From Pantoea endophytica (GTDB lineage: Bacteria > Pseudomonadota > Gammaproteobacteria > Enterobacterales > Enterobacteriaceae), in NCBI RefSeq assembly GCF_002858935.1, contig NZ_PJRT01000029.1, forward strand, positions 160,197 through 224,196: 64,000 nucleotides of DNA, read 5' to 3'. The notes beneath the pieces are model-generated. The model was given only the letters and a program-made list of their open reading frames with translations. It did no database searches and had not been told where the DNA came from. Position numbers and translations under genes: made by a program. Shown one piece after another: positions 25,629 through 37,289 of the stretch. Positions within the stretch are counted from its first letter, which is position 1; the number at the start of each line of letters is the position of its first letter.

Positions 25629-27383
25629 TTAACGCAGCTCATTGGCACGGCGATAACGGCCCTGATAATCAAACATTTTTTCGCGAATCTGCCAGAAATG
25701 GCCTTTTGCGCGTGCCACCACAAAGTCCGGATGACGCAATAAAGGCTGTAAGGCGATGACATCCGCTGCGGTTTGCCAGCCAAGTTCCACGCCCGGCGCG
25801 CGCTGATGCGGGCGCATAAACAGCTGCTCAAAGGCTTTACGTTGTGCCGGCGTTTGCAGGCGAAAACGCTCGCTGACGCTGGTGCCGTCTTCATCGAAAT
25901 AGGTGGCTTTCAGCCATTCGCCTTTATCATCGCGTCCTTGCTCCAGCGTCATGCCGGCGCAGCGCAACACGCGCGCATCTTTCAGTTTCAGCGCCGCTTT
26001 CAGCATGTCATCCGGGTCGACCAGAATTTTGTCGCATTGATGGCAGCGCCGCGCGGCGATGTCATTCTCGGCGCCGCAATCCGGGCAGCTTTTGAAGCGA
26101 AAGCGATAATCACACTGTTCGCGCTCGCCTTCATCATCTTCCAGTACGCCCTGACAGCGGCGGCCAAAATGCTCGATAATGTGTCCATCTTCGGTGGTTT
26201 TGCCCCAAAAGGTATTGGCGAAACCGCAGGCGGGACAAAACACCTGCACCGGCTGATTGTCGCTGGCCCCTTTCGGCGCGCCGACTTCGGGGGTGAAAAG
26301 ATCGTGTGGATTACCGGCGTAATCCAGCACCAGACAATCGGTTTTGCCGGGTGACAAGCGTAAACCGCGACCGACGATCTGCTGGTAGAGGCTAACGGAT
26401 TCGGTAGGGCGCAAAATGGCGATCAAATCCACGTGGGGCGCGTCAAAGCCAGTGGTCAGAACGGCAACGTTGACCAGAAACTTCAGCTGCTGCGCTTTAA
26501 ATGCACCAATCAAGCGGTCACGATCCTTTACTGCTGTTTCCGCCGAGACCAGCGCGCTGTTTTCAGGCAGCAGCGTGAGGATTTCACGGGCATGTTCCAC
26601 GGTGGAGGCAAACACCATCACGCCACGGCGATCTTCAGCAAACTCAATAATCTGGCGAATAATATGCGGCGTTACGCGATGCTGTTGTTTCAGCTCGCGG
26701 TTGAGATCGGCTTCGCTAAACAGGCCATTATTTTGCGGGATCAGGCGGCTGAAATCGTACTGTACCACCGGCATATCTAAGCGCTCCGGCGGCACCAGAA
26801 AGCCATGTTTGATCATATAGCGCAGCGGCAGCTCATAAATGCAATCGCGGAACAGTGCTTTCTCATCGCCGCGCACCATGCCGTGATAGTGGAATTGGTA
26901 GATCCAGCCTTTGCCGAGACGGAAGGGCGTGGCGGTCAAACCCAACAGGCGCAACTGCGGATTGTGCTGCCGCAGGTGGGCGAACAGCAGCTGATACTGG
27001 CTCTCTTCGTTATCACTGATGCGGTGACACTCATCAACGATCACCAGTGAAAAGGCGCTATCGAAGCGGTTGAGATTGCGCGCCACCGACTGCACGCTGC
27101 CAAACACCACTTTGCTTTCGCTCTGCTTGCGCTGCAAACCCGCGGCGAAGATGTCTGCTTCAAGTCCATAAGCCTGATATTTGCTGTGATTCTGCTCCAC
27201 CAGCTCTTTGACGTGGGCCAGCACCAATACCCGTCCACGCGCTAGCCGCGCCAGTTCAGCAATCACCAGACTCTTACCCGCGCCGGTCGGCAGCACAATC
27301 ACCGCAGGCGTGGTATGGCGACGAAAGTGGTTGAGGGTGGCGTCAACCGCCTCTTGTTGGTATGGGCGCAGGGAGAATGACAT
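25629..27383 (-). CDS. radD: DNA repair helicase-like ATPase RadD (YejH)
   Basis: A 584-residue superfamily 2 protein from ATG 27383 ([17 protein letters not shown]), close to the 586 of E. coli; a longer upstream frame has no support. Motifs: Walker A LPTGAGKS near residue 36, DEAD-type motif VIVDECHRI, motif [11 protein letters not shown] and motif [17 protein letters not shown]-terminal zinc region holds paired Cys sites ([27 protein letters not shown]). RadD takes part in double-strand-break repair and recombination with RecA and SSB. It overlaps no gene; rsuA is divergent. Confidence 0.94.
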   Translation of the reverse strand: MSFSLRPYQQEAVDATLNHFRRHTTPAVIVLPTGAGKSLVIAELARLARGRVLVLAHVKELVEQNHSKYQAYGLEADIFAAGLQRKQSESKVVFGSVQSVARNLNRFDSAFSLVIVDECHRISDNEESQYQLLFAHLRQHNPQLRLLGLTATPFRLGKGWIYQFHYHGMVRGDEKALFRDCIYELPLRYMIKHGFLVPPERLDMPVVQYDFSRLIPQNNGLFSEADLNRELKQQHRVTPHIIRQIIEFAEDRRGVMVFASTVEHAREILTLLPENSALVSAETAVKDRDRLIGAFKAQQLKFLVNVAVLTTGFDAPHVDLIAILRPTESVSLYQQIVGRGLRLSPGKTDCLVLDYAGNPHDLFTPEVGAPKGASDNQPVQVFCPACGFANTFWGKTTEDGHIIEHFGRRCQGVLEDDEGEREQCDYRFRFKSCPDCGAENDIAARRCHQCDKILVDPDDMLKAALKLKDARVLRCAGMTLEQGRDDKGEWLKATYFDEDGTSVSERFRLQTPAQRKAFEQLFMRPHQRAPGVELGWQTAADVIALQPLLRHPDFVVARAKGHFWQIREKMFDYQGRYRRANELR

Positions 27384-27549
27384 CGGGGCAAACTTTTTTC
27401 TGGAACGGACGCGCATTATGCCATGAAAGCCAGTTAAACGCAGGTTCACTACTGTTAGCACTCTAAGGATCAAGCTATACTGCCCACACTTTCTTAACGG
27501 ACAAAAACACCGTTTCAGTTTCCCCCGCAGTAACAGGCAAAGCGAATTC

Positions 27550-28272
27550 ATGCGACTCGAAAAATTCATATCTCAGCAACTGGAAGTTAGCCGTGCTATC
27601 GCCGGACGCGAAATCCGCGCCAAAAAAGTCACCATTAACGGCGAAGTTGTGCGCGATGCGGCATACAAAGTACAGCCAGACGATGAAGTCGAATACGACG
27701 GCAATCCGCTGGTGGTGCAGCAAGGACCGCGCTATTTCATGCTGAACAAGCCGCAGGGTTACGTCTGCTCAACCGACGATCCCGATCATCCCACCGTGCT
27801 GTTCTTTATCGAAGAACCCGCAGCGTTCAAGCTGCATGCGGCGGGCCGTCTGGATATCGACACCACCGGTTTGGTGCTGCTGACCGACGATGGCCAATGG
27901 TCACACCGCATTACCTCACCGAAGCATCACCTGGAAAAAACCTATCTGGTGGAAGTGGAGGAGCCAATCGATCCTGTCCTGGTTGAGAAGTTCGCTGCGG
28001 GTGTACAGCTGCACAATGAAAAAGAGCTCACCAAGCCGGCCGTGCTAGAGATTCTCGATGAGAAAGCCGCCCGTTTGACCATCAGCGAAGGGCGTTACCA
28101 TCAGGTCAAACGCATGTTTGCGGCGATGGGTAACCATGTCTCAGCGCTGCATCGCGAACGTATTGGTGACATTGAGCTGGATGAAGATCTCGGCGAAGGT
28201 GAATATCGTGAACTGACCCAGCAAGAGGTCGACAGCATCGGCCTGCCAGAAGAACTCAAACAACGTAAATAG
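27550..28272 (+). CDS. rsuA: 16S rRNA pseudouridine(516) synthase RsuA
   Basis: A 240-residue enzyme: N-terminal S4-type RNA-binding domain ([31 protein letters not shown]) and the RsuA catalytic domain with Asp in [17 protein letters not shown]. Further family blocks are [15 protein letters not shown] and [16 protein letters not shown]. It isomerises U516 of 16S rRNA to pseudouridine. bcr begins 12 bases after the stop and is probably in the same transcript. Confidence 0.96.
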   Translation: MRLEKFISQQLEVSRAIAGREIRAKKVTINGEVVRDAAYKVQPDDEVEYDGNPLVVQQGPRYFMLNKPQGYVCSTDDPDHPTVLFFIEEPAAFKLHAAGRLDIDTTGLVLLTDDGQWSHRITSPKHHLEKTYLVEVEEPIDPVLVEKFAAGVQLHNEKELTKPAVLEILDEKAARLTISEGRYHQVKRMFAAMGNHVSALHRERIGDIELDEDLGEGEYRELTQQEVDSIGLPEELKQRK

Positions 28273-28284
28273 CGGGAGAACGCG

Positions 28285-29478
28285 GTGCGCAAGGAAAAGA
28301 ATTCACCGGTCGGTTTAGTGGTCATCCTCGGATTGCTGGCAATGCTGATGCCGCTCTCTATCGATATGTATCTGCCGGCCATGCCGCAAATCGCCCATGA
28401 GTTTGCGGTTTCGGCGGGCAGCGTGCAGATGACGCTCAACCTTTACATCCTCGGTTTCGCCATTGGCCAGTTAGTTTATGGTCCACTGGCTGACAGCTAC
28501 GGACGTAAACCGGTGATTGTGCTGGGAACGCTAATTTTTGCCTGCGCCGCCGCGGCTTGCGCGCTGTCACAAACCATCGATCAGCTGATCTTTATGCGCT
28601 TCCTGCACGGCTTATCGGCCGCCGCTGCCAGCGTGGTGATCAACGCCTTAATGCGCGACACCTACTCGAAAGAGGACTTCTCGCGCATGATGTCATTCGT
28701 GATGCTGGTGACCACCATCGCGCCGCTGCTGGCACCGATTATCGGTGGCTGGCTGCTGTTGCTGTGGAACTGGCACGCTATTTTCTGGACGCTGGCAGGT
28801 GCCGCGCTGTTCACCACCATGCTGGTCGTGACGCAAATTCGTGAAACGCTCAAGCCCGAACAGCGCCAGCGCTTTCATCTGCGGACCACGCTGGGCAACT
28901 TTGTGGCGCTGGTGCGCCACAAGCGCGCCTTCAGTTACATGCTGGCGAGCGGTTTCTCCTTTGCCGGATTATTCACCTTCCTCAATGCCGGTCCGTTTGT
29001 CTACATCGAAGTAAACCACGTTTCCCCGCAGAACTTCGGCTATTACTTTGGCCTGAACGTGGTGTTCCTGTTCATGATGACGTTGATCAACAGCCGCGCC
29101 GTGCGCCGTTTTGGTCCGGTGAAAATGTTCCGCATGGGATTGTTGATTCAGTTCGCGATGGGCGTTTGGCTGTTGATTTCCAGCGCGCTGGATTTGGGCT
29201 TCTTGTCGCTGGTGTTTGGCGTGGCGATGTTTATTGGCTGCGTCTCGACGGTGTCGTCGAACGCGATGGCGGTGATTCTGGATGAGTTTCCGCATATGGC
29301 GGGCACCGCTTCTTCGCTGGCGGGAACGCTGCGTTTTGGCGTCGGTGCTTTAGTCGGCGCGCTGCTCTCATTAGTCAGCATTAACAGCGCCTGGCCGATG
29401 GTTGCCACCATTGCGCTGTGCGCCACAATTTCGATTGTGCTGTTCACCTATGCTTCGCGGCCTCAACAGCCGGCGTGA
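28285..29478 (+). CDS. bcr: Multidrug/bicyclomycin efflux MFS protein Bcr
   Basis: A 397-residue 12-span exporter of the DHA1 family with GTG start (28285) behind GGGAGA. It keeps [17 protein letters not shown] in TM1, the loop motif [11 protein letters not shown], motif C-like [10 protein letters not shown] and the long match to E. coli Bcr in [25 protein letters not shown]. Bcr extrudes bicyclomycin, sulfonamides and some peptides or cysteine with proton influx. It follows rsuA as in E. coli. Confidence 0.94.
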   Translation: MRKEKNSPVGLVVILGLLAMLMPLSIDMYLPAMPQIAHEFAVSAGSVQMTLNLYILGFAIGQLVYGPLADSYGRKPVIVLGTLIFACAAAACALSQTIDQLIFMRFLHGLSAAAASVVINALMRDTYSKEDFSRMMSFVMLVTTIAPLLAPIIGGWLLLLWNWHAIFWTLAGAALFTTMLVVTQIRETLKPEQRQRFHLRTTLGNFVALVRHKRAFSYMLASGFSFAGLFTFLNAGPFVYIEVNHVSPQNFGYYFGLNVVFLFMMTLINSRAVRRFGPVKMFRMGLLIQFAMGVWLLISSALDLGFLSLVFGVAMFIGCVSTVSSNAMAVILDEFPHMAGTASSLAGTLRFGVGALVGALLSLVSINSAWPMVATIALCATISIVLFTYASRPQQPA

Positions 29479-29815
29479 CATCCCCAGGGTCGTCATAAAT
29501 GGCGACCTGGCCTCTCTTAATTCTTCTCCCTCACTCGCTAATCCCCATTCATTCGTTATGCTTAATGTTTCCATTATGTGAAAATTTAGAGATAAAAAAG
29601 TAACGATAATGCGTCTAAAATGATTGTTAACCGCAGCCGAACACGGTAAACATAGGCATAAATGTGAGAAGCCTCGCAAATTATAAATTGGCTACACGCT
29701 TTGTGTTTAAAACGAGAAGGCAGACTGAATTGGTATTCAGAGCTAATCAGGTTGGGATTCACCACGTTGTGCCGTCGTCGTGAATAAAGTTAACGTCTCT
29801 GGGGGCCGTATAACT
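29479..29815 (+). other. Gene-free stretch between bcr and yejG
   Basis: A 337-base gap. Just after bcr is a GGTCG/CGACC hairpin around 29486-29508 with only a weak T-rich tail, a possible terminator. The rest is AT-rich and should hold the yejG promoter. A GGGGG ribosome site lies at 29801. No gene is supported. Confidence 0.5.
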
Positions 29816-30142
29816 ATGCTGCAACTTTCCGTTGTGCATCGCTTGCCACAACATTATCGCTGGTCGCTGGAACATGCGGGTGAAATTGTGCGTCAGGAAG
29901 CAGCGAATGGCGTGCATGCCGAAGATTTAGTAGTGCTGCGCCTGCTGAGTCATGATGGTCATCCGGCGCTGGAAATTCTGCACCAGCTGAAGGAGACGCT
30001 GGCGCAAATTCAGGTCGAGTGCAAAATCGCCGAGTGTGAAGGGCAGCCTTGCCTGCTGATTCAACGTGATGACGAAAGCGCGACCAACTGCTGCCTGAAA
30101 AATCAGGGTGTCGCTATCGCCGAAACCTTTGATGGTCACTGA
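29816..30142 (+). CDS. yejG: YejG, conserved enterobacterial protein
   Basis: A 108-residue protein from ATG 29816, the start matching E. coli YejG (LQLSVVHRLPQHYRWS); a longer upstream frame lacks support. Other shared pieces are ALEILHQL, CKIAECEGQPCLLIQRDDE and the end CLKNQGVAIAETF. Cysteine-rich for its size. Function unknown; in E. coli it has been linked to aminoglycoside tolerance, which I regard as uncertain. Its last seven bases overlap the convergent yejF. Confidence 0.9.
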   Translation: MLQLSVVHRLPQHYRWSLEHAGEIVRQEAANGVHAEDLVVLRLLSHDGHPALEILHQLKETLAQIQVECKIAECEGQPCLLIQRDDESATNCCLKNQGVAIAETFDGH

Positions 30143-31725
30143 CTTAGATCTTTTCCCTGCGCAGACGCCAGTAGCTGCCGCGTGTAATCGGCTGCTGGTG
30201 CGTTAAACAGCGTTTCGCAATCACCTTGCTCCACCACTTCACCCTGACGCAGCACAATCAGCTGATGACAGAGCGCGCGCACCACCTGCAAATCATGGCT
30301 GATAAACAGATAGGCGAGCTGATGCTGCTGCTGCAAACGGCGCAGTAAGGTGAGAATTTGCTTCTGCACCGAGCGGTCCAGCGACGAGGTGGGTTCATCC
30401 AGCACAATCAGCTGCGGCTCAAGGATCAACGCGCGGGCGATCGCGATGCGCTGGCGCTGACCGCCTGAAAACTCCGCCGGATAGCGCGAGCGGCTGTCGG
30501 CATCGAGCCCCACTTCCTGCATCACCGCAATCACTTTGGCTTCCTGCTCCGCACTGCTCAGTTCCGGGCGATGCACCGCTAAACCTTCCGCAATCACCTG
30601 TTGCACCGTCATGCGCGGATTGAGCGACGAATTGGGATCCTGAAACACCACCTGAATGCGCTGGCGCAGCGGCAATAACTGCTTTGGCAACAGCTGATGC
30701 AGCGGCTGATCGTCAAACCAGATCTCACCGCGCGCGCTAATTAAACGCAGCAGCGCCAGGCCCGTTGTGCTTTTGCCCGAGCCCGATTCGCCCACCAGTC
30801 CGAGGCTTTCGCCACGCCGCAGGGTAAAGCTAAGATCCTTCAGCGCCATCTTCTCTGCCACAGTGCGACGCAGCAATCCCCGCCGGATCGGGAAACCAAC
30901 CTGTAAATTCTTCACCTGCAACAGCGATTGCGCATCCAGCAGCGGCACCGGTTCGCCATCCGGCTCGGCGGCGATCAGTTCGCGCGTATAGGGCTGCTGC
31001 GGCTGGCTGAACAGCATATCGCAGCGATTGTGTTCCACAGCGCGGCCATTGCGCATCACCGTGACGCTATGCGCCAGCTGACGCACGATATTCAGGTTAT
31101 GGGTGATGAACAGCATGCCCATGTTGAGTTCACGCTGCAGTTCGCACAGCAGTTGCAGAATCTGCGCCTGAACCGTCACATCCAGTGCGGTGGTCGGTTC
31201 ATCGGCGATCAGCAGCTTCGGCTGGGTTAGCAGCGCCATGGCGATCATCACGCGCTGTCGCTCACCACCAGAAAGCTGGTGCGGAAAATCCTGCAAGCGC
31301 GATGCCGCATGGCGAATGCCGACGCGATCCAGGCAGCTCAGCATTTCGCCACGCGCGGCTTCGCGCCGCATGCCGCGATGCACCGACAGCACTTCATACA
31401 GCTGCTTCTCCACGTTATGCAGTGGATTGAGCGACACCATCGGCTCCTGAAAAATCATCGCCATCTGGTTGCCACGCAGCCCGCGCAGGGTGCGTTCGCT
31501 GGCTTGTAAAATATCCTGGCCGTTAAACAGAATTTCGCCTTGCGGATAGTTGACCGGCGGCTGCGGCAATAAGCGCATGATCGACAGCGCAGTCACGCTT
31601 TTACCGGAACCGGATTCGCCCACCAGCGCCAGCGTTTCGCCGGCGTCAATCTGCAGCGAAATGTCTTCTACCACGCGGCGATCCTGAAAGGCCACCGCCA
31701 GATGATTCACCGTTAACAGGCTCAT
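30136..31725 (-). CDS. yejF: Peptide ABC transporter ATPase YejF
   Basis: A 529-residue protein with two complete ABC ATPase domains fused. Each has Walker A GESGSGKS (near 36 and 316), a signature (LSGGERQR, FSGGQRQR) and Walker B (LLIADEPTTALD, LIVLDEPTSSLD). It powers the YejABEF importer, which in E. coli takes up microcin C and in other enterobacteria affects antimicrobial-peptide tolerance. Fourth gene of yejABEF, starting directly after the yejE stop; its 3' end overlaps yejG. Confidence 0.95.
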   Translation of the reverse strand: MSLLTVNHLAVAFQDRRVVEDISLQIDAGETLALVGESGSGKSVTALSIMRLLPQPPVNYPQGEILFNGQDILQASERTLRGLRGNQMAMIFQEPMVSLNPLHNVEKQLYEVLSVHRGMRREAARGEMLSCLDRVGIRHAASRLQDFPHQLSGGERQRVMIAMALLTQPKLLIADEPTTALDVTVQAQILQLLCELQRELNMGMLFITHNLNIVRQLAHSVTVMRNGRAVEHNRCDMLFSQPQQPYTRELIAAEPDGEPVPLLDAQSLLQVKNLQVGFPIRRGLLRRTVAEKMALKDLSFTLRRGESLGLVGESGSGKSTTGLALLRLISARGEIWFDDQPLHQLLPKQLLPLRQRIQVVFQDPNSSLNPRMTVQQVIAEGLAVHRPELSSAEQEAKVIAVMQEVGLDADSRSRYPAEFSGGQRQRIAIARALILEPQLIVLDEPTSSLDRSVQKQILTLLRRLQQQHQLAYLFISHDLQVVRALCHQLIVLRQGEVVEQGDCETLFNAPAADYTRQLLASAQGKDLSQ

Positions 31726-32748
31726 TTAGCGTCCTCGACTCGGGTCAAAGGCATCGCGTACCGCTTCGCCGATAAAGATCAGTAACGACAGCAGCAGAGC
31801 GAGGGCAAAGAAGCCTGCCAGTCCCAGCCACGGCGCCTGTAAATTGTTTTTGCCCTGTAACAGCAGCTCGCCAAGCGAGGGCGATCCCACCGGCAAACCA
31901 AAACCCAGGAAGTCCAGCGAAGTTAGTGTGGTGATTGAGCCGCACAGAATAAACGGCAAAAACGTCAGCGTGGCGACCATAGCGTTGGGCAGCATGTGGC
32001 GCAGCATAATGCGGCTATCGCTGACGCCGAGCGCACGCGCCGCACGGATATAATCGTAGTTGCGCGCACGCAGGAATTCGGCGCGCACCACGCTTACCAG
32101 GCTCATCCAGCCAAACACCACTGTTACCAGCAGCAGCCACCAGAAGCCGGGCTGAATCACGCTGGAGAGCAGAATCAGCAGGAACAGCGACGGCATGCCG
32201 GACCACACCTCAATCAGGCGTTGACCCACCAGATCAATGCGGCCACCGAAGTAGCCTTGCACCGCGCCGACTACGATGCCAATCACGCTGGAGAACAGCG
32301 TCAGCATGATGCCGAACAGCAATGAGATGCGCGTGCCATACAGCAAGCGTGCCAGCACATCACCACCGTTAGCATCGGTACCGAGCCAGTTTTGCGCCGA
32401 AGGTGGCGAAGGGAAGGGCACATCGGTGGCGAAGTTGATGGTGCTGTCGCTGAAGCGAATCGGTGCCCAGATCGCCCAACCTTGTTGATCGATGCGCTGC
32501 TTCAGCCAGGGATCCTGATAATCGGCAGGCGTAGAGAAATCACCACCGTAATCACTTTCGCTGTAGTTGAACAGCAGCGGCACATACCAGCGTTGCTGAT
32601 AATGCACCAGCAGCGGTTTGTCGTTAGCCAGCAGCTCAGCGCCCAGTGACAGAACAAAAATGATCAGGAAAATCCACAGCGACCAGTAACCGCGACGGTT
32701 ATGGCGAAAACGCTGCCAGCGCTGCTGGTTAACCGGAGATAAGCGCAT
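31726..32748 (-). CDS. yejE: Peptide ABC transporter permease YejE
   Basis: A 340-residue DppC-type permease. An N-terminal span is followed by a long periplasmic segment (with WYVPLLFNYSESDYGGDF and WLGTDANGGDVLARLLYG), then five spans with the ATPase-contact loop RAEFLRARNYDYIRAARALGVSDSRIMLRHMLPNA. Its ATG shares one base with the yejB stop (TGATG), so translation is coupled. It forms the channel with YejB. Confidence 0.95.
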   Translation of the reverse strand: MRLSPVNQQRWQRFRHNRRGYWSLWIFLIIFVLSLGAELLANDKPLLVHYQQRWYVPLLFNYSESDYGGDFSTPADYQDPWLKQRIDQQGWAIWAPIRFSDSTINFATDVPFPSPPSAQNWLGTDANGGDVLARLLYGTRISLLFGIMLTLFSSVIGIVVGAVQGYFGGRIDLVGQRLIEVWSGMPSLFLLILLSSVIQPGFWWLLLVTVVFGWMSLVSVVRAEFLRARNYDYIRAARALGVSDSRIMLRHMLPNAMVATLTFLPFILCGSITTLTSLDFLGFGLPVGSPSLGELLLQGKNNLQAPWLGLAGFFALALLLSLLIFIGEAVRDAFDPSRGR

Positions 32749-33839
32749 CAGCGTCCCTCAAAATCAATGCGCGGATCGACCAGCGTATAGGTCAGATCGC
32801 TAAGAATGTTCATCAGCAGGCCAATCAGGGTGAAGATGTAAAGCGTGCCAAACATTACCGGATAGTCGCGCTGAATAGTGGCGTCATAGCCGAGCAGGCC
32901 CAAACCATTGAGTGAGAACATCACCTCTATCAACACCGAGCTGGTGAAAAACATGCTGATAAAGGTGGCGGGGAAACCGGCGATCACCAGCAGCATGGCG
33001 TTGCGGAACACGTGGCCGTACAGCACGCGCTTCTCATCCAGCCCTTTGGCGCGCGCGGTGACCACATATTGTTTGCGGATCTCATCAAGGAACGAGTTTT
33101 TAGTCAGCATAGTCAGCGTGGCGAAACCGCCAATCACCGTAGCCAGCACCGGCAGCGTGATGTGCCACAGGTAATCGCTGATTTTGCTGTACCACGGCAG
33201 CGCATCAAACTGCGGTGACGTCAGGCCGCGCAGCGGGAACCAGTCGAAATAGCTGCCGCCGGCGAACAGCACAATCAGCATGATGCCGAACAGGAATGCC
33301 GGGATCGAATAGCCAATGATGATAAAAGTGCTGCTCCAGATATCGAAAGCGCTGCCGTTACGCACCGCTTTTTTAATGCCCAGCGGAATTGATACCAGGT
33401 AAATGATCAAGGTGCTCCACAATCCCAGGCTGATGGAGACCGGCAAACTCTCTTTGATCAGCTGCAGCACCGATGCGCTGCGGAACAGGCTGTCGCCGAA
33501 ATCAAAACGAATGTAGTTCCACAGCATTTCACCGTAACGCTGCAGCAGCGGTTTATCGAAGCCATAGCGATGCTTAATTTCCGCGATCACTTCCGGATCG
33601 AGTCCGCGTGCGCCTCGATATTGGCTGTCGCCGGGATTGTCACGCATCAGCGCACCGCGCGCGCCGCTGTCGCCGCCGACTGAGCCGGGAATGCCGGTAC
33701 TGTGACCAAACTGCACGTTGGCTAACGCCTGATCCACCGGGCCGCCCGGCGCAATCTGCACAATAAAGAAGTTCAGGGTGATGATCGCCCAAAGTGTCGG
33801 GATGATCAGCAGTAACCTGCGAAGAAAATAGGCTGCCAA
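32748..33839 (-). CDS. yejB: Peptide ABC transporter permease YejB
   Basis: A 363-residue DppB-type permease with about six spans. The contact loop [38 protein letters not shown] is plain, as is the N-terminal [35 protein letters not shown] Gly/Arg-rich periplasmic loop (residues 45-80) is characteristic of YejB. Ten bases after yejA. Confidence 0.95.
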   Translation of the reverse strand: MAAYFLRRLLLIIPTLWAIITLNFFIVQIAPGGPVDQALANVQFGHSTGIPGSVGGDSGARGALMRDNPGDSQYRGARGLDPEVIAEIKHRYGFDKPLLQRYGEMLWNYIRFDFGDSLFRSASVLQLIKESLPVSISLGLWSTLIIYLVSIPLGIKKAVRNGSAFDIWSSTFIIIGYSIPAFLFGIMLIVLFAGGSYFDWFPLRGLTSPQFDALPWYSKISDYLWHITLPVLATVIGGFATLTMLTKNSFLDEIRKQYVVTARAKGLDEKRVLYGHVFRNAMLLVIAGFPATFISMFFTSSVLIEVMFSLNGLGLLGYDATIQRDYPVMFGTLYIFTLIGLLMNILSDLTYTLVDPRIDFEGR

Positions 33840-33849
33840 ACCGTGCTCC

Positions 33850-35658
33850 TCAGCGTCGATTGGCCGGCAATCGCCCGGCTTTGTTCACATCGTACCACCA
33901 GTTTTCCAGACCGGTAGCAAACGCGGGTTTAATCTCGGGATGGGAAAACTTGTCCCAATACGCCATGCGATCTTCCGCGCTGTACCACATCGGAATCATG
34001 TAGGCATTCCACAGCAGGATGCGATCCAGCGCCTGGCCGAGCGGCAGCAGCGCTTTCTCATCGCCCTGATGCTCAACGATCTGCTGCACAAAATGGTCGA
34101 CGATGGGATCTTTCACGCGTGGCCTGTTCCAGGAAGAGTCAATAAATTGAGATTGCCAAATCGTTTGCAAGCTGGTCGAGGGCCATGGCATGGCGTAATA
34201 GAGCGATGGGATCATGTCGTAGTCGCCTTCGCGCATACGGCGGAGATATTGCGAGCTGTCAATCTGGCGCAGCGAGACCTGGATGCCAAGCCGTTGCAAG
34301 CTGTGCTGGAACGGCAACGCCCAGTCGTTTTGCGTACCGCTGCGCATCAGTAATTCGAAACGGAACGGCTGGCCGGATTTCACATTCACCAATTGCTGAT
34401 TTCTGATTTCCCAACCCGCCGCTTTCAGCAAGTTCATGGCTTGCAACAGGTTGCCGCGGTCGAAACCGCTGCCGTCAGAACGTGGCGGGGCATACTCATT
34501 GTTGAACACTTCGGGCGGCAGCTGCGCTTTATAGGGCGCCAGCAGAATCAACTGCTCGGCTTTGGGATAGCCAAGCGCTGCATATTCAGTGTTCTGGAAA
34601 TAGCTGCGCGTGCGTTTATAAGCGCCATAGAACAAGGCTTTGTTCATCCACTCGAAATCGAACGCCAGCGTGATGGCTTCACGCACGCGACGATCGGCGA
34701 ACAGCGGTTTTTCGTTGTTAAATGCCAGCCATTGCGTGTCGGTGGAAACGGTGTTGGGAATGGTCGATTTGACGATGGCGTGACTGTCAAAGTTGCGACC
34801 GCGATATTGTGTCGCCCATTTCTTCGCTGAACTCTCTTCGCGCAAATCGTAAGCGCCGGCTTTAAAGGCCTCAAACGCCACGTTGTCATCAAGATAATAG
34901 TCATAACGCAAAGTATCGAAGTTAAAACGCCCGCGATTCACTGGCAGATTGGCGGCCCAGTAATCTTTCACCCGGCTGTACTGGATAAACTGACCCGATT
35001 TATAGGAGGTGACGCGATAAGGCCCGCTGGCCAGCGGCGGATAACCAATCGGCTCGTTAAACTTTTTGTTTTGCCAGAATTTTTCCGGGATGACCGGCAG
35101 CGTTAGCCAGCTGAGAATCCGATCTTTGTCCGGTTTCGGCATGTCGATACGCACGGTGAGACGGTTTAGCGCTTTCACTTGCACGTCACGAAACGCCACG
35201 CGGAACTGCGGCACACCTTCCGTCATGAATTTCTGGAAGGTGAAAGCCACATCCTGCGCGGTAATCGGTGTTCCGTCCTGAAACTGTGCATGAGGATTGA
35301 TCGACACTTCCATCCAGCGATAGTCGTCGGGATAGCGCGCTGATTCCGCGATCAGCGGATAGTAGCTGCCAGGTTCATCATCGGAGGTGGTGAACAAGCC
35401 GTCATACAGCGTATCGGTACCGATGCCGGGATTGCCGCGCGAGGCGAAACGATTGAAGTTGTCGTAGGTGCCCACCACCGCCAGCGTGATCTTGCCGCCT
35501 TTGGGCGCGGCGGGATTGGCGTAATCGTAGTGAGTGAAATTCACCGCATATTTCGGCTCGCCCAGCTTAGCGAAGGCATAGCTTTCATTGATGGTGGCGG
35601 CATGCAGCGGCGCAGTGGCGCTACAAATGAACAACGCTGTGACAAGACGCAGCAGCAT
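33850..35658 (-). CDS. yejA: Periplasmic peptide-binding protein YejA
   Basis: A 602-residue extracellular solute-binding protein of family 5. A signal peptide of about 20 residues ends in PLHA before [17 protein letters not shown]. Family blocks are [25 protein letters not shown] and [20 protein letters not shown]. It delivers oligopeptides, including microcin C in E. coli, to YejB/E/F. First gene of the operon; an AGGAGAT ribosome site stands before ATG 35658. Confidence 0.95.
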   Translation of the reverse strand: MLLRLVTALFICSATAPLHAATINESYAFAKLGEPKYAVNFTHYDYANPAAPKGGKITLAVVGTYDNFNRFASRGNPGIGTDTLYDGLFTTSDDEPGSYYPLIAESARYPDDYRWMEVSINPHAQFQDGTPITAQDVAFTFQKFMTEGVPQFRVAFRDVQVKALNRLTVRIDMPKPDKDRILSWLTLPVIPEKFWQNKKFNEPIGYPPLASGPYRVTSYKSGQFIQYSRVKDYWAANLPVNRGRFNFDTLRYDYYLDDNVAFEAFKAGAYDLREESSAKKWATQYRGRNFDSHAIVKSTIPNTVSTDTQWLAFNNEKPLFADRRVREAITLAFDFEWMNKALFYGAYKRTRSYFQNTEYAALGYPKAEQLILLAPYKAQLPPEVFNNEYAPPRSDGSGFDRGNLLQAMNLLKAAGWEIRNQQLVNVKSGQPFRFELLMRSGTQNDWALPFQHSLQRLGIQVSLRQIDSSQYLRRMREGDYDMIPSLYYAMPWPSTSLQTIWQSQFIDSSWNRPRVKDPIVDHFVQQIVEHQGDEKALLPLGQALDRILLWNAYMIPMWYSAEDRMAYWDKFSHPEIKPAFATGLENWWYDVNKAGRLPANRR

Positions 35659-35723
35659 AAGTGGGGCGATCTCCTGTGGTGTTCCGCACTTTATGGTAGC
35701 AGTTTCATGGGGTTCGCGTGATG

Positions 35724-37289
35724 TTAACTCAGCGCGCGCTGGCGTTGATAATAGCTGACGAGGTTTTCGGGGCGTAACGGACGACTAAACAGATAGCCCT
35801 GCAAATGCGTCACGCCGCGATTCACCAGCCACGCCGCCTGATCGCCCGTTTCGACCCCTTCAGCCACAGTTTTGAGATTGAGTTTTTTCGCCAGCAGCAG
35901 CACTGCATCAAGCACCGGTGAGGTGACAGTTTCTGTACCAATGCTTTGCACAAAGCCGCGATCGATTTTCAGGTAATCGAACGGATATTTTTCCAGATAG
36001 ATCAGCGCGCTATGCCCGGTACCGAAATCATCAATCGCTATTTTAAAATTGTTCTCATGTAGCCAGGCGAAGATTTCTCCCGCGCTTTTTTCACCGACCA
36101 TGCTGCGTTCGGTAATTTCAAACACATAGTTGAAGTGATCGGTGGGCATGATGTTAATCCATGCCTGGACATCGCGCCGGAAGCTCTCTGAGGCGAGATG
36201 CAGCGGCGAGAGATTGAGGCTCAGGCGCGTGCCGCGCGGCAGCTGTTTACAGAGAAACTGGGCATCGCGCGCCACCAGCGTGAACAGATGCTGAGTGAGC
36301 GGAATAATCAGGTTTTGCGCTTCGGCGTAGCTGATAAAGGCATCCGGCGCAATCATGCCTTCAGTGGGATGCGTCCAGCGCAGCAGCGCTTCCACGCCGT
36401 AGGGTTGTCCATCGTGCGCAGTGACCAGCGGCTGGTATTCAACATGAAACTGGCCACGTTTAATGCCCTGCATGATCTCTTTGCCCGGCCGCTGATGTCG
36501 CGTCAGCAATAACCCGCTTAGCGCGGAAATCAGCAGTGAGAAGAGTATGCCGGTCAGCAACGTCAGTGAGTAATCGCGTGGCGCTAAGGTGGTGCCAAAC
36601 AGCACGAAGCGTAGATCGCTGTTATTAAAGGCTATTTCATGTAGCGATGCCGGTAAATCACTCGCGCGTACCACGTTGTTGCTGCCGCTCAACAGCGCTT
36701 TGTTGCCGACCACCAGCGCCATGCCAGTGATTTCGGGATGATAAGAGGCCAGCAGCTGATAAGGCGTCAGGCTGATGTTCATGGTGGCGAAAAGGCCGGT
36801 CTCGGCTGAACCTGGATTTTTCACCCATAGCACCAGCGCCGGTTTCTTCGGTAGCAATGGCGTGCCTTCCAGCAAGCGCATATCGCGATCGCGTTCCAGT
36901 TCAGACTCAGGAGAAATATCGTTGGCTGGCATCAGAAAAGCGCCGGTGGCAGAAGAGCAGTAAGCGTTGCCATCACGCACCAGCAGGATGGCGCGGATAT
37001 TACCGGCAAAGGCGGCGCGAGAAGTGAGCTCACGACTGACGTTGTTGCAGGCTAACTGGGTGTATTGCTGTAAGGGATAAAGTGTATCGACCAGGCTTGC
37101 TATCACCTGTTGTAAATCGTCGCGGCTGTGTGCCAGAAGCTGTTCGTGTTGTTGTACACGTTTTTGCCAGGTGAGTGTTAATAGCACGGTGACAAAAAGC
37201 AGAAAGAATGCCGCGCCGATAATCGCGCTATGCCAGGCGATACGGCGTGAATAACTGCTGTGGTGTTTTAATGTCCCTGACAGTGGCAT
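35724..37289 (-). CDS. pdeN: Cyclic-di-GMP phosphodiesterase PdeN (Rtn)
   Basis: A 521-residue membrane enzyme. ATG 37289 is preferred because GGGGA stands nine bases before it; two earlier in-frame ATGs would add up to 20 residues. Two spans (about 20-45 and 245-265) enclose a periplasmic CSS-type sensor with two cysteines (ACNNVSREL and YCSSATG) whose disulfide state controls such enzymes. The cytoplasmic EAL domain has GVEALLRW, FEITERSMV, IDDFGTGHSAL and TVAEGVET, so it looks catalytically intact and should lower c-di-GMP. It lies between yejA and mepS as in E. coli. Confidence 0.93.
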   Translation of the reverse strand: MPLSGTLKHHSSYSRRIAWHSAIIGAAFFLLFVTVLLTLTWQKRVQQHEQLLAHSRDDLQQVIASLVDTLYPLQQYTQLACNNVSRELTSRAAFAGNIRAILLVRDGNAYCSSATGAFLMPANDISPESELERDRDMRLLEGTPLLPKKPALVLWVKNPGSAETGLFATMNISLTPYQLLASYHPEITGMALVVGNKALLSGSNNVVRASDLPASLHEIAFNNSDLRFVLFGTTLAPRDYSLTLLTGILFSLLISALSGLLLTRHQRPGKEIMQGIKRGQFHVEYQPLVTAHDGQPYGVEALLRWTHPTEGMIAPDAFISYAEAQNLIIPLTQHLFTLVARDAQFLCKQLPRGTRLSLNLSPLHLASESFRRDVQAWINIMPTDHFNYVFEITERSMVGEKSAGEIFAWLHENNFKIAIDDFGTGHSALIYLEKYPFDYLKIDRGFVQSIGTETVTSPVLDAVLLLAKKLNLKTVAEGVETGDQAAWLVNRGVTHLQGYLFSRPLRPENLVSYYQRQRALS

